Assembly (NCBI GenBank): GCA_963853835.1
Contig: OY970831.1
Span: 59,974,371-60,038,370, forward strand
Origin: Calendula officinalis
Lineage: Eukaryota; Streptophyta; Magnoliopsida; Asterales; Asteraceae
Direction: 5' to 3'
DNA length: 64,000 bases
The number at the start of each line of letters is the position of its first letter. The first letter of the stretch is position 1. Below, in pieces: positions 23,876-36,560 of this stretch. The notes beneath the pieces were generated by a model. It was not told the DNA's origin and searched no databases. It worked only from the letters and a program-made list of their open reading frames with translations. A program made the position numbers and the translations under genes.

Positions 23876-25262
23876 ATGGCGAATTACACTTTTGTTGCTC
23901 CAGACGTTCAATCGGAAATCCAATTCCGAAATAATGAAGTACCCAGGTTTGCGAGGAACAACATCACAGCAAATTTCACTATTCCTCAAGCCTGGGTATG
24001 CCAAGAATTCACGAATATTGTGACCTTTATGAAGCATTGCCCAATTGCTCGTGCACTGACATTATCTCCTAGAGCAATTTACCCAGAAATGTTATGCGAG
24101 TTTTGGTACTCTGCCACACTCGATTCTCCAGATATGATTGCTGGATGGGTAATTAGGGATCAAAGAAGAGCTTTTGTCTCTACTGCAATTATTCGTGAAA
24201 CACTGAGGCTTCCAGCACAAGCTCAGTATGACCCATTTGTTGATAGATCAGAGGCACGCTCAGTACTGCCATTTTTGGGTCGAAGAGGAACAACAAGAAT
24301 CATCAAAAGAAACGAATATGGTCCTATGTGGGGTATTCTCATTATAACAATAATTCGGTGCATGACTCACAAGACAGGTGCTTTGGACCAAATAAACGAA
24401 TTTGGGATGCAAATAGTACATGCTCTGTACTGTGGAAGAAATATTGATTATGCTCGGCTAATTTTTAATGAATTAGCTACTCTGGTTCGGGCAAACACAA
24501 GGGAATGCAATATCCCTTTCTGCAGATTTCTATCACTCATCTTTCAACATTCAATGCCCACACACATTTATGATGAATTTCACAGTCCAAGAGTTGATCT
24601 TCCTCCACTCAGTGAGAAGATTTTCTTTTACAGACCAAGAGAAGGAGAACCTCTTCTAAGTCCTCCTATGTGGGCCATTGTTCAAGAACACATTGATGAT
24701 GCAGAAGACATGTCTGATACTGAGTCAGACAATGATGATGATGATGATGATGATAATAATGATAATAGTGGTAATGGAGCACAGGTCGGTCCAGACATTG
24801 AGATGCAGGATGTTCCACAAGTCCAAGAACCAACTCAACAACATATCTCTCCACCTGCACAAGATCCTGCTGCTCCTCATTTTGAAACAACTTCTGATAC
24901 TGAGTCCTCAGAAGACACACCACTTGTCCTCCAAAGAAGAAGAAGACATCTTTCCCCTGTTCTTATGGGAAACTTATCATCTGAGGAGGTGCAGCCTGCA
25001 AATATTCCATCATTAACAGCATCTCTTCAAGCCCAAAGCATAGCTGCAGCCACCGTTGATCTTCCAGGTCCAGAACTAGCTCCAACTGCTCAACCAATTG
25101 AGGAACCTCATGTTCCTCTTGATGTGGAGATTCAATATGAGCAAACTACACTGGAAGGTGCTCAGCAAGTCGGTATTGAAGATGTTGGTGCTGCACATCA
25201 ACAAACACATGATCCTGCACCGACCTCTGCAGATGCTACAAGGGAATCTGACAGAGTCTCAG
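23876..25262 (+). CDS. Third (env-position) gene of CopA, exon 1
   Basis: ATG 23876 opens 462 codons plus one base before a splice donor CAG|GTATGA at 25262/25263. Without splicing the frame would end at 25276, five codons later. Residues 1-270 form a globular, mostly helical-looking region with IDYARLIFNEL (190-200) and IPFCRFLSLIF (213-223), which resemble the helical domain of 'putative plant transposon protein' ORFs carried downstream of pol by some plant LTR elements. GPMWGILIITII (149-160) is hydrophobic but short for a membrane segment, and I see no signal peptide. After residue 275 the protein is acidic and disordered (a run of eight Asp from about residue 286, then P/Q/S/T-rich). The role is unknown; it is called env-like only by position. 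No lesion is seen. Confidence 0.7.
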
Positions 25263-25951
25263 GTATGAATTTCTAAAAAGCCCTTAAACTTATATATATA
25301 TATATTTCATTCCCAAATAGAGACTAAGTATTGGCCAGTACCAACTCAATACTGACCAAAGTCTCAAACGATCTTTCAAATATATATCCTTTTATGGCCA
25401 ACATAGCTAGCCCACTGCTGCTATGCAAAATTCATATACTGAGCACACAAATTGATCATTGTCAGTCTACAGTTGTCTCAACATTTAAAGAGACAATGGT
25501 GGTTGATGTCATACTGACACCCACTGGTGCTGCTTGAATCATGTCCAACTTATTTTTGAGTTGGGTAGCATCATTCAATAAATGATCACAAACCCTTAAG
25601 CCACAAAATCCAAATATTTCCCATGGGGTTTAGCCACATTCCTGTTATCACTCTCATACCGAGTGATAAACATTGAAAATATCAAGAAGCACATCTCAGG
25701 CTTCGAATTCCCAAACCCAAACCTTTTAGTAAATGTGACTTATCTTATACTGAGCTACTTAAATTTTCACACTCACTTTTACTAAAATCTTCTTACACAT
25801 GCTATGCACAAGTCCACAATATTTCATCATAAACCAGATGAAATACAGACTTCACAAACTCTGTTTATATGATTGTAGAATTAAACAACACCACAATTCT
25901 ATTTGATAAACCTTTCTTTCTAACCAGTTTTATATTTTCTTGTTTCTTTAG
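25263..25951 (+). other. Predicted intron of the third gene
   Basis: The segment is 689 nt and AT-rich, with stops in all frames read. The donor is CAG|GTATGA. A branch-site-like CTAAC lies near 25920, about 30 bases before the acceptor TTGTTTCTTTAG|CA (AG at 25950-25951), with a pyrimidine tract between. The intron splits a codon after its first base (phase 1), and the downstream frame restores it exactly. The next possible AG (GTGCAG at 25965) would be out of phase. It also contains four copies of the CAGTAT/ATACTG motif. Confidence 0.65.
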
Positions 25952-27783
25952 CACCATCTGTGCAGGGCATTCAGGCATCACAGGCTGCAGGAGATCAAGT
26001 GACTCTACAAGCAATCATGCAGCACATTCTGGCCATCCAACAAACTCAAAATACAATACTAGCCAGAATGGACAAGATGAGTGGTGATATTGACTCTATA
26101 AAACAGTCAGTCTCACTACTTCAACAACCACAGCAGCCTCCACAAACTCCACCATTCTCACATGGTGACCACAATGAAGAAGGAGAAGGAGAAGGAGGTG
26201 CTGGTGATACTGATGCTGCAACTGAGCCCATGCCCTCCCCTACTCTTGAACAACCTGAAGGGGACATGGGTGGTGATACCGATCCTCTTCCCTCATCATC
26301 AAATGATAACAAAAAGGGGGAGAAGAGACAAAGAGATACTGAGGTTGATCAAACTGAGCCATCTGCTCAGGGGGAGAAAAGAAGAAGAATGAATGAAGAT
26401 CAACCTCCACAAGAAGAACAACAACATCAGCAAAGTCCTCATACTGAACCACTTCGGATTCAGTATGAGAGAAGAAGACAAAGAACTAGGTCAGCATTAC
26501 AAGTTCAAGACCCACTTGAGCCATCTGCTCAGGGGGAGACTCACACTGACCAACCACAGCAAGCTTATACTGAGCCACCTGCTCTAGAAGAAAATAACTT
26601 GCAAATTGTGGTCTATAGGCCTTTTGTGTGGCCCATTGCTGATGATGAAGATGAAGAACATCCAGTGGCATCAGAAGAATTTTTAAACTTTGCACTGGAT
26701 GAAGCAAATAAAGAAACCTCTTCATCATCATTCTCAGATGATGAAGAGCATACAAGAAAATCTATCTCATCTCAAGCTGAAGGACCTTCTAGAATTCCTA
26801 GAAGACCAATAACCAGAAGAATGACAAATGTGGTTATGTCCTCAGAATCTAGTGAAGAACAAGATCCAGCTCCTCTGATCTCAAGACCTAGAAGATCTGC
26901 TCAGTTTACTGAGGAAAAGAGTGAAGCTGAGGATGAGATTGAGGCCCAAAAGTTCTTTCCTGTTAAGGAAGAACCTGAATCTAAGTCTAAAGATGTTCCA
27001 AGAAGATCTCATACTGTAAGAAGAACTGGAGATGAATTACTTGAACAGTATTGGAACATTGTGGCACAAAGAACAAGATATAGGGAAACAAGGATGAGTA
27101 TGCTGAGGAAGAAAGCATTTCTAACTGTAAGAGACATATACTGGCTAAATGAATTTGTCAACAAAATAAAGGTCAAAACTGTTGATAAATCAATTGTTGC
27201 AACTTGTACTGGGCCAGTCAGTCCTCCAATGAAGTTTCTCCTCCATGACATCCAAAATATGGGACTTCATGATTGGATAAAAATTGCTAGACTAATAAAG
27301 GAAATGCCCTCAAGATCTTCTGAAGCCCAAGTGATGATGGATGAAATCTGGGCTGTATCTGCTATATGCTATGAAAAAGGCATTCTTTATGCAGCAGAAT
27401 ACAGGGCACTCAGTGTGATGACTGAAGCTATGAAGAACAACAAACCTGAGTGCCTTAATACTTTAAAAATAATTCCCACATATACTGTTCCTCCTAATCT
27501 CATCTTTCAGGATCAAAAGAGTACCATATATCCAACATCTGGATACATGTATACTGACTCAGATGACAGGGAATGCTTCATTAGTGAAGCAGATTTGGCA
27601 AAAGCTCCTATCAGCCATTTGGTGGGCCTTAAATGGATGATAACCAAGAAAGAAGATGCTTGGTTTAGAAAGAAGATAGTTGCTGTACTAAACAACAGGC
27701 AAGATGAACTGAAGAAAAGAGAAGAGTTCATCCATGTGAAGAAAGAAGTCTTCTACGAGTTTGAATCGATCAACAAAGACTAA
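25952..27783 (+). CDS. Third (env-position) gene of CopA, exon 2
   Basis: The exon adds about 610 codons and ends at TAA 27781-27783; the spliced product would be 1,072 aa. No ATG starts the open stretch (an in-frame GTG is at 25960), which supports splicing over a separate gene. The first about 50 residues (QASQAAGDQVTLQAIMQHIL...) have coiled-coil spacing. Then comes a long P/Q/E-rich disordered part with basic KRRR clusters and many serine-acid pairs, containing SAQGEKRRR and SAQGET as near-repeats. The last about 260 residues (from YWNIVAQRTRYRETRM) look folded and end in the charged coiled coil KKEDAWFRKKIVAVLNNRQ to the C-terminus. A diverged copy of this end is kept in CopB (50701-50879). 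Function is unknown; I recognise no enzyme motif. Confidence 0.65.
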
Positions 27784-27850
27784 AGAAGAAGACTTTGCAG
27801 CCTATAGCTTATTTTGTTTAGTTTTTCCTTGTAATTGTTTTGTTATCATT

Positions 27851-27864
27851 AGATAGGGTGAGAT
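27851..27864 (+). other. Polypurine tract of CopA
   Basis: AGATAGGGTGAGAT lies directly before the 3' LTR and primes plus-strand DNA. CopB reads AGATAGGGGGAGAT at the same place (antisense, 50618-50631), so CopA has one G-to-T change in the purine run. Confidence 0.8.
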
Positions 27865-28374
27865 TGTTAAGGCAAAAAGCCTTGCCCCTTTGGATCTTAA
27901 GATAACAAAAACAACCTAGACTAGCTTTGATTAATATGTAGAATAATATAGCTAAGTTTAGGTCTGATACTGAGTGATCAGTATTGGAACTCAGTATCAG
28001 CACTCAGTATCAGATAGTGATACTGAGTACAAGGACTGAGTAGAAGGACTGAGTGATACTCAGTATAGTAACGGACTAAGATCAAATCCCTTGATCTTAG
28101 TCATTTTCCTTACTTAGTCCTTCGGTTACTCCTTTGCTCATCATGTAAGATCTCTATAACATTATAAATAGAGATCATCTTGCAAAGGAGTACTCACTTA
28201 ATTCACACTTTCACGTTTATATCTTGTAATTGATCAGTGGTATTGCTTTTCCGCAGCATACCACACTTAGTGGATTTGTACACCGACTCTAATACTGTGT
28301 GTTACACTTTGATTGTCTTTTGTGTAATCAATCCAATCAATTAACCAACTAAACCAGGGTGTTGTGACCTAACA
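27865..28374 (+). repeat. 3' LTR of CopA
   Basis: It is 510 bp, TGTTAAGGC...ACCTAACA, and identical to the 5' LTR except for three substitutions (two near 28212-28215, one near 28338). It is followed at once by the right CATAA target copy. The TATA box and palindrome repeat those of the 5' LTR. Confidence 0.97.
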
Positions 28375-28379
28375 CATAA
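28375..28379. repeat. Target site duplication of CopA, right copy
   Basis: CATAA matches 16922-16926. The satellite reading resumes here in the register left at 16926. Confidence 0.95.
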
Positions 28380-31300
28380 AACCCTGAAAATAGGAAAACA
28401 CACCCTAGGAAACATAAAACCTCAAAAATAGAAAAATTAGTCATATATGGTTTTCCTCGGGTACAGAAAATACACAACCAAGGAAACACAAATCCTAAAA
28501 ATAGAAAAATAATTTATAATTGTCAGAGTTAGTTTCCTCGGGTGCACAACTACACACCCTAGGAAATATAAAACCCTTAAAATAGGAATTTAAACTTTTA
28601 TTGTCAAAAGTTGGTTTCCTGGGTAGACAAAATACACACCCAAGGAAACACAAACGCTAAAAATAGGAAAATAATATATAATGGTCAAGGTTAGTTTTCC
28701 TCGGGTGCGCAACTACACACCCTAGGAATCATAAAACCCTAAAAATAGGAAAATCAAACTTTAATTGTCAAAAGTTGGTTTCCTCGGGTAGCCAAAATAC
28801 ACACCCAAGGAAACATAAAACCGTGAAAATAGGAAAACACACCCTAGGAAACATAAAACCTCAAAAATAGAAAAATTAGTCATATATGGTTTGCCTCGGG
28901 TAGACAAAATACACAACCAAGGAAACACAAATCCTAAAAATAGGAAAATTATTTATAATTGTCAGAGTTAGTTTCCTCGGGTGCACAACTACACACCCTA
29001 GGAAATATAAAACCCTAAAAATAGGAAAATTAAACTTTTGTTGTCAAAAGTTGGTTTCCTCGGGTAGACAAAATACACACCCGAGGAAACACAAACCCTA
29101 AAAATAGGAAAAATAATATATAATTGTCAAGGTTAATGTCCTCGGTTGCACAACTACACACCCTAGGAAACATAATAACTTAAAAATAGGAAAATCAAAC
29201 TTTTATTGTCAAAAGTTGGTTTCCTCGGGTAGACAAAATACACACCCAAGGAAACACAAACCCTAAAAATAGGAAAATAATTTATAATTGTCAAGGTTAG
29301 TTTCCTCGGGTGCACAACTACACACTCTAGGAAATATAAAACCCTAAAAATAGGAAAATCAAACTTTTATTGTCAAAAGTTGGTTTCCTCGGTTAGCCAA
29401 AATACACAACCAAGGAAATATAAAACCCTAAAAATAGGAAAACAGACCCTAGGAAACATAAAACCGCAAAAATAGCAAAATTAGTCATATATGGTTTCCT
29501 CGGGTAGACAAAATACACACCCAAGGAAACACAACCCGAAAAATTGGAAAATAATTTATAATTGTCAGAGTTAGTTTCCTCGGGTGCACAACTACACACC
29601 ATAGGAAACATAAAACCCTAAAAATAGGAAAATTAAACTTTTGTTGTCAAAAGTTGGTTTCCTCGGGTAGACAAAATACACACCCGAGGAAACACAAACC
29701 CTAAAAATAGGAAAAATAATATATAATTGTCAAGGTTAGTTTCCTCGGTTACACAACTACACACCCTAGGAAACATAATACCTTAAAAATAGGAAAATCA
29801 AACTTTTATTGTCAAAAGTTGGTTTCCTCGGGTAGCCAAAATACACAGCCAAGGAAACACAAACCCTAAAAATAGGAAAATAATTTATAATTGTCAAGGT
29901 TAGTTTCCTCGGGTGCACAACTACACACTCTAGGAAATATAAAACCCTAAAAATAAGAAAATCAAACTTTTATTGTCAAAAGTTGGTTTCCTCGGTTAGC
30001 CAAAATACACACCCAAGGAAATATAAAACCCTAAAAATAGGAAAACAGACCCTAGGAAACATAAAACCGCAAAAATAGCAAAATTAGTCATATATGGTTT
30101 CCTCGGGTAGACAAAATACACACCCAAGGAAACACAACCCTAAAAATTGGAAAATAATTTATAATTGTCAGAGTTAGTTTCCCCGGGTGCACAACTACAC
30201 ACCATAGGAAACATAAAACCCTAAAAATAGGAAAATTAAACTTTTGTTGTCAAAAGTTGGTTTCCTCGGGTAGACAAAATACACACCCGAGGAAACACAA
30301 ACCCTAAAAATAGGAAAAATAATATATAATTGTCAAGGTTAGTTTCCTCGGTTGCACAACTACACACCCTAGGAAACATAATACCTTAAAAATAGGAAAA
30401 TCAAACTTTTATTGTCAAAAGTTGGCTTCCTCGGGTAGCCAAAATACACAGCCAAGGAAACATAAAACCCTAAAAATAAGAAAACACGCCCTAGGAAACA
30501 TAAAACCCCAACAATAGGAAAATTAGTCATATATGGTTTTTCGGGTAGACAAAATATACATTGAAGGAAACACAAACCCTAAAAATAGGAAACTAATTTG
30601 TAATTGTCAGAGTTAGTTTCCTCGGGTGCACAACTACACACCCTAGGAAATATAAAACCCTTAAAATAGGAATTTAAACTTTTATTGTCAAAAGTTGGTT
30701 TCCTGGGTAGACAAAATACACACCCATGGAAACACAAACGCTAAAAATAGGAAAATAATATATAATGGTCAAGGTTAGTTTTCCTCGGGTGCGCAACTAC
30801 ACACCCTAGGAATCATAAAACCCTAAAAATAGGAAAATCAAACTTTAATTGTCAAAAGTTGGTTTCCTCGGGTAGCCAAAATACACACCCAAGGAAACAT
30901 AAAACCGTGAAAATAGGAAAACACACCCTAGGAAACATAAAACCTCAAAAATAGAAAAATTAGTCATATATGGTTTGCCTCGGGTAGACAAAATACACAA
31001 CCAAGGAAACACAAATCCTAAAAATAGGAAAATTATTTATAATTGTCAGAGTTAGTTTCCTCGGGTGCACAACTACACACCCTAGGAAATATAAAACCCT
31101 AAAAATAGGAAAATTAAACTTTTGTTGTCAAAAGTTGGTTTCCTCGGGTAGACAAAATACACACCCGAGGAAACACAAACCCTAAAAATAGGAAAAATAA
31201 TATATAATTGTCAAGGATAGTTTCCTCGGTTGCACAACTACACACCCTAGGAAACATAATACCTTAAAAATAGGAAAATCAAACTTTTATTGTCAAAAGT

Positions 31301-32559
31301 TGGTTTCCTCGGGTAGACAAAATACACACCCAAGGAAACACAAACCCTAAAAATAGGAAAATAATTTATAATTGTCAAGGTTAGTTTCCTCGGGTGCACA
31401 ACTACACACTCTAGGAAATATAAAACCCTAAAAATAGGAAAATCAAACTTTTATTGTCAAAAGTTGGTTTCCTCGGTTAGCCAAAATACACAACCAAGGA
31501 AATATAAAACCCTAAAAATAGGAAAACAGACCCTAGGAAACATAAAACCGCAAAAATAGCAAAATTAGTCATATATGGTTTCCTCGGGTAGACAAAATAC
31601 ACACCCAAGGAAACACAACCCTAAAAATTGGAAAATAATTTATAATTGTCAGAGTTAGTTTCCTCGGGTGCACAACTACACACCATAGGAAACATAAAAC
31701 CCTAAAAATAGGAAAATTAAACTTTTGTTGTCAAAAGTTGGTTTCCTCGGGTAGACAAAATACACACCCGAGGAAACACAAACCCTAAAAATAGGAAAAA
31801 TAATATATAATTGTCAAGGTTAGTTTCCTCGGTTGCACAACTACACACCCTAGGAAACATAATACCTTAAAAATAGGAAAATCAAACTTTTATTGTCAAA
31901 AGTTGGTTTCCTCGGGTAGCCAAAATACACAGCCAAGGAAACACAAACCCTAAAAATAGGAAAATAATTTATAATTGTCAAGGTTAGTTTCCTCGGGTGC
32001 ACAACTACACACTCTAGGAAATATAAAACCCTAAAAATAGGAAAATCAAACTTTTATTGTCAAAAGTTGGTTTCCTCGGTTAGCCAAAATACACACCCAA
32101 GGAAATAAAAAACCCTAAAAATAGGAAAACGGACCCTAGGAAACATAAAACCGCAAAAATAGCAAAATTAGTCATATATGGTTTCCTCGGGTAGACAAAA
32201 TACACACCCAAGGAAACACAACCCTAAAAATTGGAAAATAATTTATAATTGTCAGAGTTAGTTTCCTCGGGTGCACAACTACACACCATAGGAAACATAA
32301 AACCCTAAAAATAGAAAATTAAACTTTTGTTGTCAAAAGTTGGTTTCCTCGGGTAGACAAAATACACACCCGAGGAAACACAAACCCTAAAAATAGGAAA
32401 AATAATATATAATTGTCAAGGTTAGTTTCCTCGGTTGCACAACTACACACCCTAGGAAACATAATACCTTAAAAATAGGAAAATCAAACTTTTATTGTCA
32501 AAAGTTGGTTTCCTCGGGTAGCCAAAATACACAGCCAAGGAAACATAAAACCCTAAAAA

Positions 32560-35500
32560 TAGGAAAACACGCCCTAGGAAACATAAAACCCCAACAATAG
32601 GAAAATTAGTCATATATGGTTTTTCGGGTAGACAAAATATACATTAAAGGAAACACAAACCCTAAAAATAGGAAACTAATTTGTAATTGTCAGAGTTAGT
32701 TTCCCCGGGTGCACAACTACACACCCTAGGAAACATAAAACCTTAAAAATAGGAAAATTAAACTTTTATTGTTTTCAAAAGTTGGTTTCCTGGGTAGACA
32801 AAATACACACCCAAGGAAACACAAACGCTAAAAATAGGAAAATAATATATAATTGTCAAGGTCAGTTTTTCTCGGGTGCGCAACTACACACCCTATGAAT
32901 CATAAAACCCTAAAAATAGGAAAATCAAACTTTTATTGTCAAAAGTTGGTTTCCTCGGGTAGCCAAAATACACACCCAAGGAAACATAAAACCGTGAAAA
33001 TAGGAAAACACACCCTAGGAAACATAAAACCTCAAAAATAGCAAAATTAGTCATATATGGTTTTCCTCGGGTACAGAAAATACACAACCAAGGAAACACA
33101 AATCCTAAAAATAGGAAAATTATTTATAATTATCAGAGTTAGTTTCCTCGGGTGCACAACTACACACCCTAGGAAATATAAAACCCTAAAAATAGGAAAA
33201 TTAAACTTTTATTGTCAAAAGTTGGTTTCCTCGGGTAGACAAAATACACACCCAAGGAAACACAAACGCTTAAAATAGGAAAATAATATATAATTGTCAA
33301 GGTTAGTTATCCTCGGGTGCGCTACTACACACCCTAGGAAACATAAAACCCTAAAAATAGGAAAATCAAACTTTTATTGTCAAAAGTTGGTTTCCTCGGG
33401 TAGCCAAAAATACACACCCAAGGAAACATAAAACCGTAAAAATAGAAAAACACACCCTAGGAAAAATAAAACCCTAAAAATAGGAAAATTTGTCATATAT
33501 GGTTTCCTCGGGTAGAGAAAATACACACCCAAGGAAACACAACCTTAGAAATAAGAAAATAATTTATAATGTCAGAGTTAGTTTTTCTCGGGTGCACAAC
33601 TACACACCATAGGAAACATAAAACTCTAAAAATAAGAAAATTAAACTTTTATTGTCAAAAGTTGGTTTCCTCGGGTAGACAAAATACACACCCAAGGAAA
33701 CACAAACCCTAAAAATAGGAAAATAATATATAATTGTCAAGGTTAGTTTCCTCGGGTGCACAACTACACACCCTAGGAAACATAAAACCCTAAAAATAGG
33801 AAAATCACACTTTTATTGTCAAAAGTTGGTTTACGCGGGTAGCCAAAATACACAGCCAAGGAAACATGAAACCCTAAAAATAGGAAAACACGCTCTAGGA
33901 AACATAAAACCCCAAAATTAGGAAAATTAGTCATATATGGTTTCCTCGGGTAGACAAAATACACTTCGAAGGAAACACAAACCCTTAAAATAGAAAAAAT
34001 AATTTATAATTGTCAGAGTTAGTTTCCTCGGGTGCACAACTACACACCCTAGGAAATATAAAACCCTAAAAATAGGAAAATTAAACTTTTGTTGTCAAAA
34101 GTTGGTTTCCTCGGGTAGACAAAATACACACCCGAGGAAACACAAACCCTAAAAATAGGAAAAATAATATATAATTGTCAAGGATAGTTTCCTCGGTTGC
34201 ACAACTACACACCCTAGGAAACATAATACCTTAAAAATAGGAAAATCAAACTTTTATTGTCAAAAGTTGGTTTCCTCGGGTAGCCAAAATACACAGCCAA
34301 GGAAACACAAACCCTAAAAATAGGAAAATAATTTATAATTGTCAAGGTTAGTTTCCTCGGGTGCACAACTACACACTCTAGGAAATATAAAACCCTAAAA
34401 ATAGGAAAATCAAACTTTTATTGTCAAAAGTTGGTTTCCTCGGTTAGCCAAAATACACACCCAAGGAAATAAAAAACCCTAAAAATAGGAAAACAGACCC
34501 TAGGAAACATAAAACCGCAAAAATAGCAAAATTAGTCATATATGGTTTCCTCGGGTAGACAAAATACACACCCAAGGAAACACAACCCTAAAAATTGGAA
34601 AATAATTTATAATTGTCAGAGTTAGTTTCCTCGGGTGCACAACTACACACCATAGGAAACATAAAACCCTAAAAATAGAAAATTAAACTTTTGTTGTCAA
34701 AAGTTGGTTTCCTCGGGTAGACAAAATACACACCCGAGGAAACACAAACCCTAAAAATAGGAAAAATAATATATAATTGTCAAGGTTAGTTTCCTCGGTT
34801 GCACAACTACACACCCTAGGAAACATAATACCTTAAAAATAGGAAAATCAAACTTTTATTGTCAAAAGTTGGTTTCCTCGGGTAGCCAAAATACACAGCC
34901 AAGGAAACATAAAACCCTAAAAATAGGAAAACACGCCCTAGGAAACATAAAACCCCAACAATAGGAAAATTAGTCATATATGGTTTTTCGGGTAGACAAA
35001 ATATACATTAAAGGAAACACAAACCCTAAAAATAGGAAACTAATTTGTAATTGTCAGAGTTAGTTTCCCCGGGTGCACAACTACACACCCTAGGAAACAT
35101 AAAACCTTAAAAATAGGAAACTTAAACTTTTATTGTTTTCAAAAGTTGGTTTCCTGGGTAGACAAAATACACACCCAAGGAAACACAAACGCTAAAAATA
35201 GGAAAATAATATATAATTGTCAAGGTCAGTTTTTCTCGGGTGCGCAACTACACACCCTAGGAATCATAAAACCCTAAAAATAGGAAAATCAAACTTTTAT
35301 TGTCAAAAGTTGGTTTCCTCGGGTAGCCAAAATACACACCCAAGGAAACATAAAACCGTGAAAATAGGAAAACACAGCCTAGGAAACATAAAACCTCAAA
35401 AATAGCAAAATTAGTCATATATGGTTTTCCTCGGGTACAGAAAATACACAACCAAGGAAACACAAATCCTAAAAATAGGAAAATTATTTATAATTATCAG

Positions 35501-36560
35501 AGTTAGTTTCCTCGGGTGCACAACTACACACCCTAGGAAATATAAAACCCTAAAAATAGGAAAATTAAACTTTTATTGTCAAAAGTTGGTTTCCTCGGGT
35601 AGACAAAATACACACCCAAGGAAACACAAACGCTTAAAATAGGAAAATAATATATAATTGTCAAGGTTAGTTATCCTCGGGTGCGCTACTACACACCCTA
35701 GGAAACATAAAACCCTAAAAATAGGAAAATCAAACTTTTATTGTCAAAAGTTGGTTTCCTCGGGTAGCCAAAAATACACACCCAAGGAAACATAAAACCG
35801 TAAAAATAGAAAAACACACCCTAGGAAAAATAAAACCCTAAAAATAGGAAAATTTGTCATATATGGTTTCCTCGGGTAGAGAAAATACACACCCAAGGAA
35901 ACACAACCTTAGAAATAAGAAAATAATTTATAATGTCAGAGTTAGTTTTTCTCGGGTGCACAACTACACACCATAGGAAACATAAAACTCTAAAAATAAG
36001 AAAATTAAACTTTTATTGTCAAAAGTTGGGTTCCTCGGGTAGACAAAATACACACCCAAGGAAACACAAACCCTAAAAATAGGAAAATAATATATAATTG
36101 TCAAGGTTAGTTTCCTCGGGTGCACAACTACACACCCTAGGAAACATAAAACCCTAAAAATAGGAAAATCACACTTTTATTGTCAAAAGTTGGTTTACGC
36201 GGGTAGCCAAAATACACAGCCAAGGAAACATGAAACCCTAAAAATAGGAAAACACGCTCTAGGAAACATAAAACCCCAAAATTAGGAAAATTAGTCATAT
36301 ATGGTTTCCTCGGGTAGACAAAATACACTTCGAAGGAAACACAAACCCTTAAAATAGAAAAAATAATTTATAATTGTCAGAGTTAGTTTCCTCGGGTGCA
36401 CAACTACACACCCTAGGAAATATAAAACCCTAAAAATAGGAAAATTAAACTTTTGTTGTCAAAAGTTGGTTTCCTCGGGTAGACAAAATACACACCCGAG
36501 GAAACACAAACCCTAAAAATAGGAAAAATAATATATAATTGTCAAGGTTAGTTTCCTCGG
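32560..36560. repeat. 2364 bp tandem re-duplication in array B
   Basis: Matching variants at a constant shift include 32853 and 35217, 33057 and 35421, and 33773 and 36137. The copies differ only at scattered bases, so the event is recent. Ends are approximate. Confidence 0.8.

Larger units (their letters stand above)
16927..28374 (+). mobile_element. CopA: full-length Ty1/copia retrotransposon, Sirevirus-like
   Basis: The element is 11,448 bp with two 510 bp LTRs, a tRNA-Met type primer site, gag, pol in the copia order (protease, integrase, reverse transcriptase, RNase H), a long third gene downstream of pol, a polypurine tract and a 5 bp target duplication. Large size, a long gag with coiled coil and a second zinc knuckle, and an env-position gene are features known from the SIRE/Maximus (Sirevirus) lineage; assignment to it is inference. 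The LTRs differ at 3 of 510 positions, so insertion is recent: roughly 0.2-0.3 million years if a grass rate of 1.3e-8 per site per year applied. Gag and pol carry several disabling lesions, so this copy cannot make all of its own proteins. Confidence 0.95.

Noticed and set aside
25963..25965. Alternative splice acceptor GTGCAG for the third gene
   Set aside because: Use of this AG would put exon 2 out of frame with exon 1, whereas the AG at 25950-25951 restores the frame.
25331..26087. Open frames of 68 and 72 codons in the third-gene intron region
   Set aside because: They lie within or across the predicted intron, show no motif, and end at the exon 2 boundary.
24666..26755. Alternative-frame and antisense open frames within the third gene
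   Set aside because: They arise from GAT/GAA-rich low-complexity codons; the main frame alone gives a continuous spliced product.
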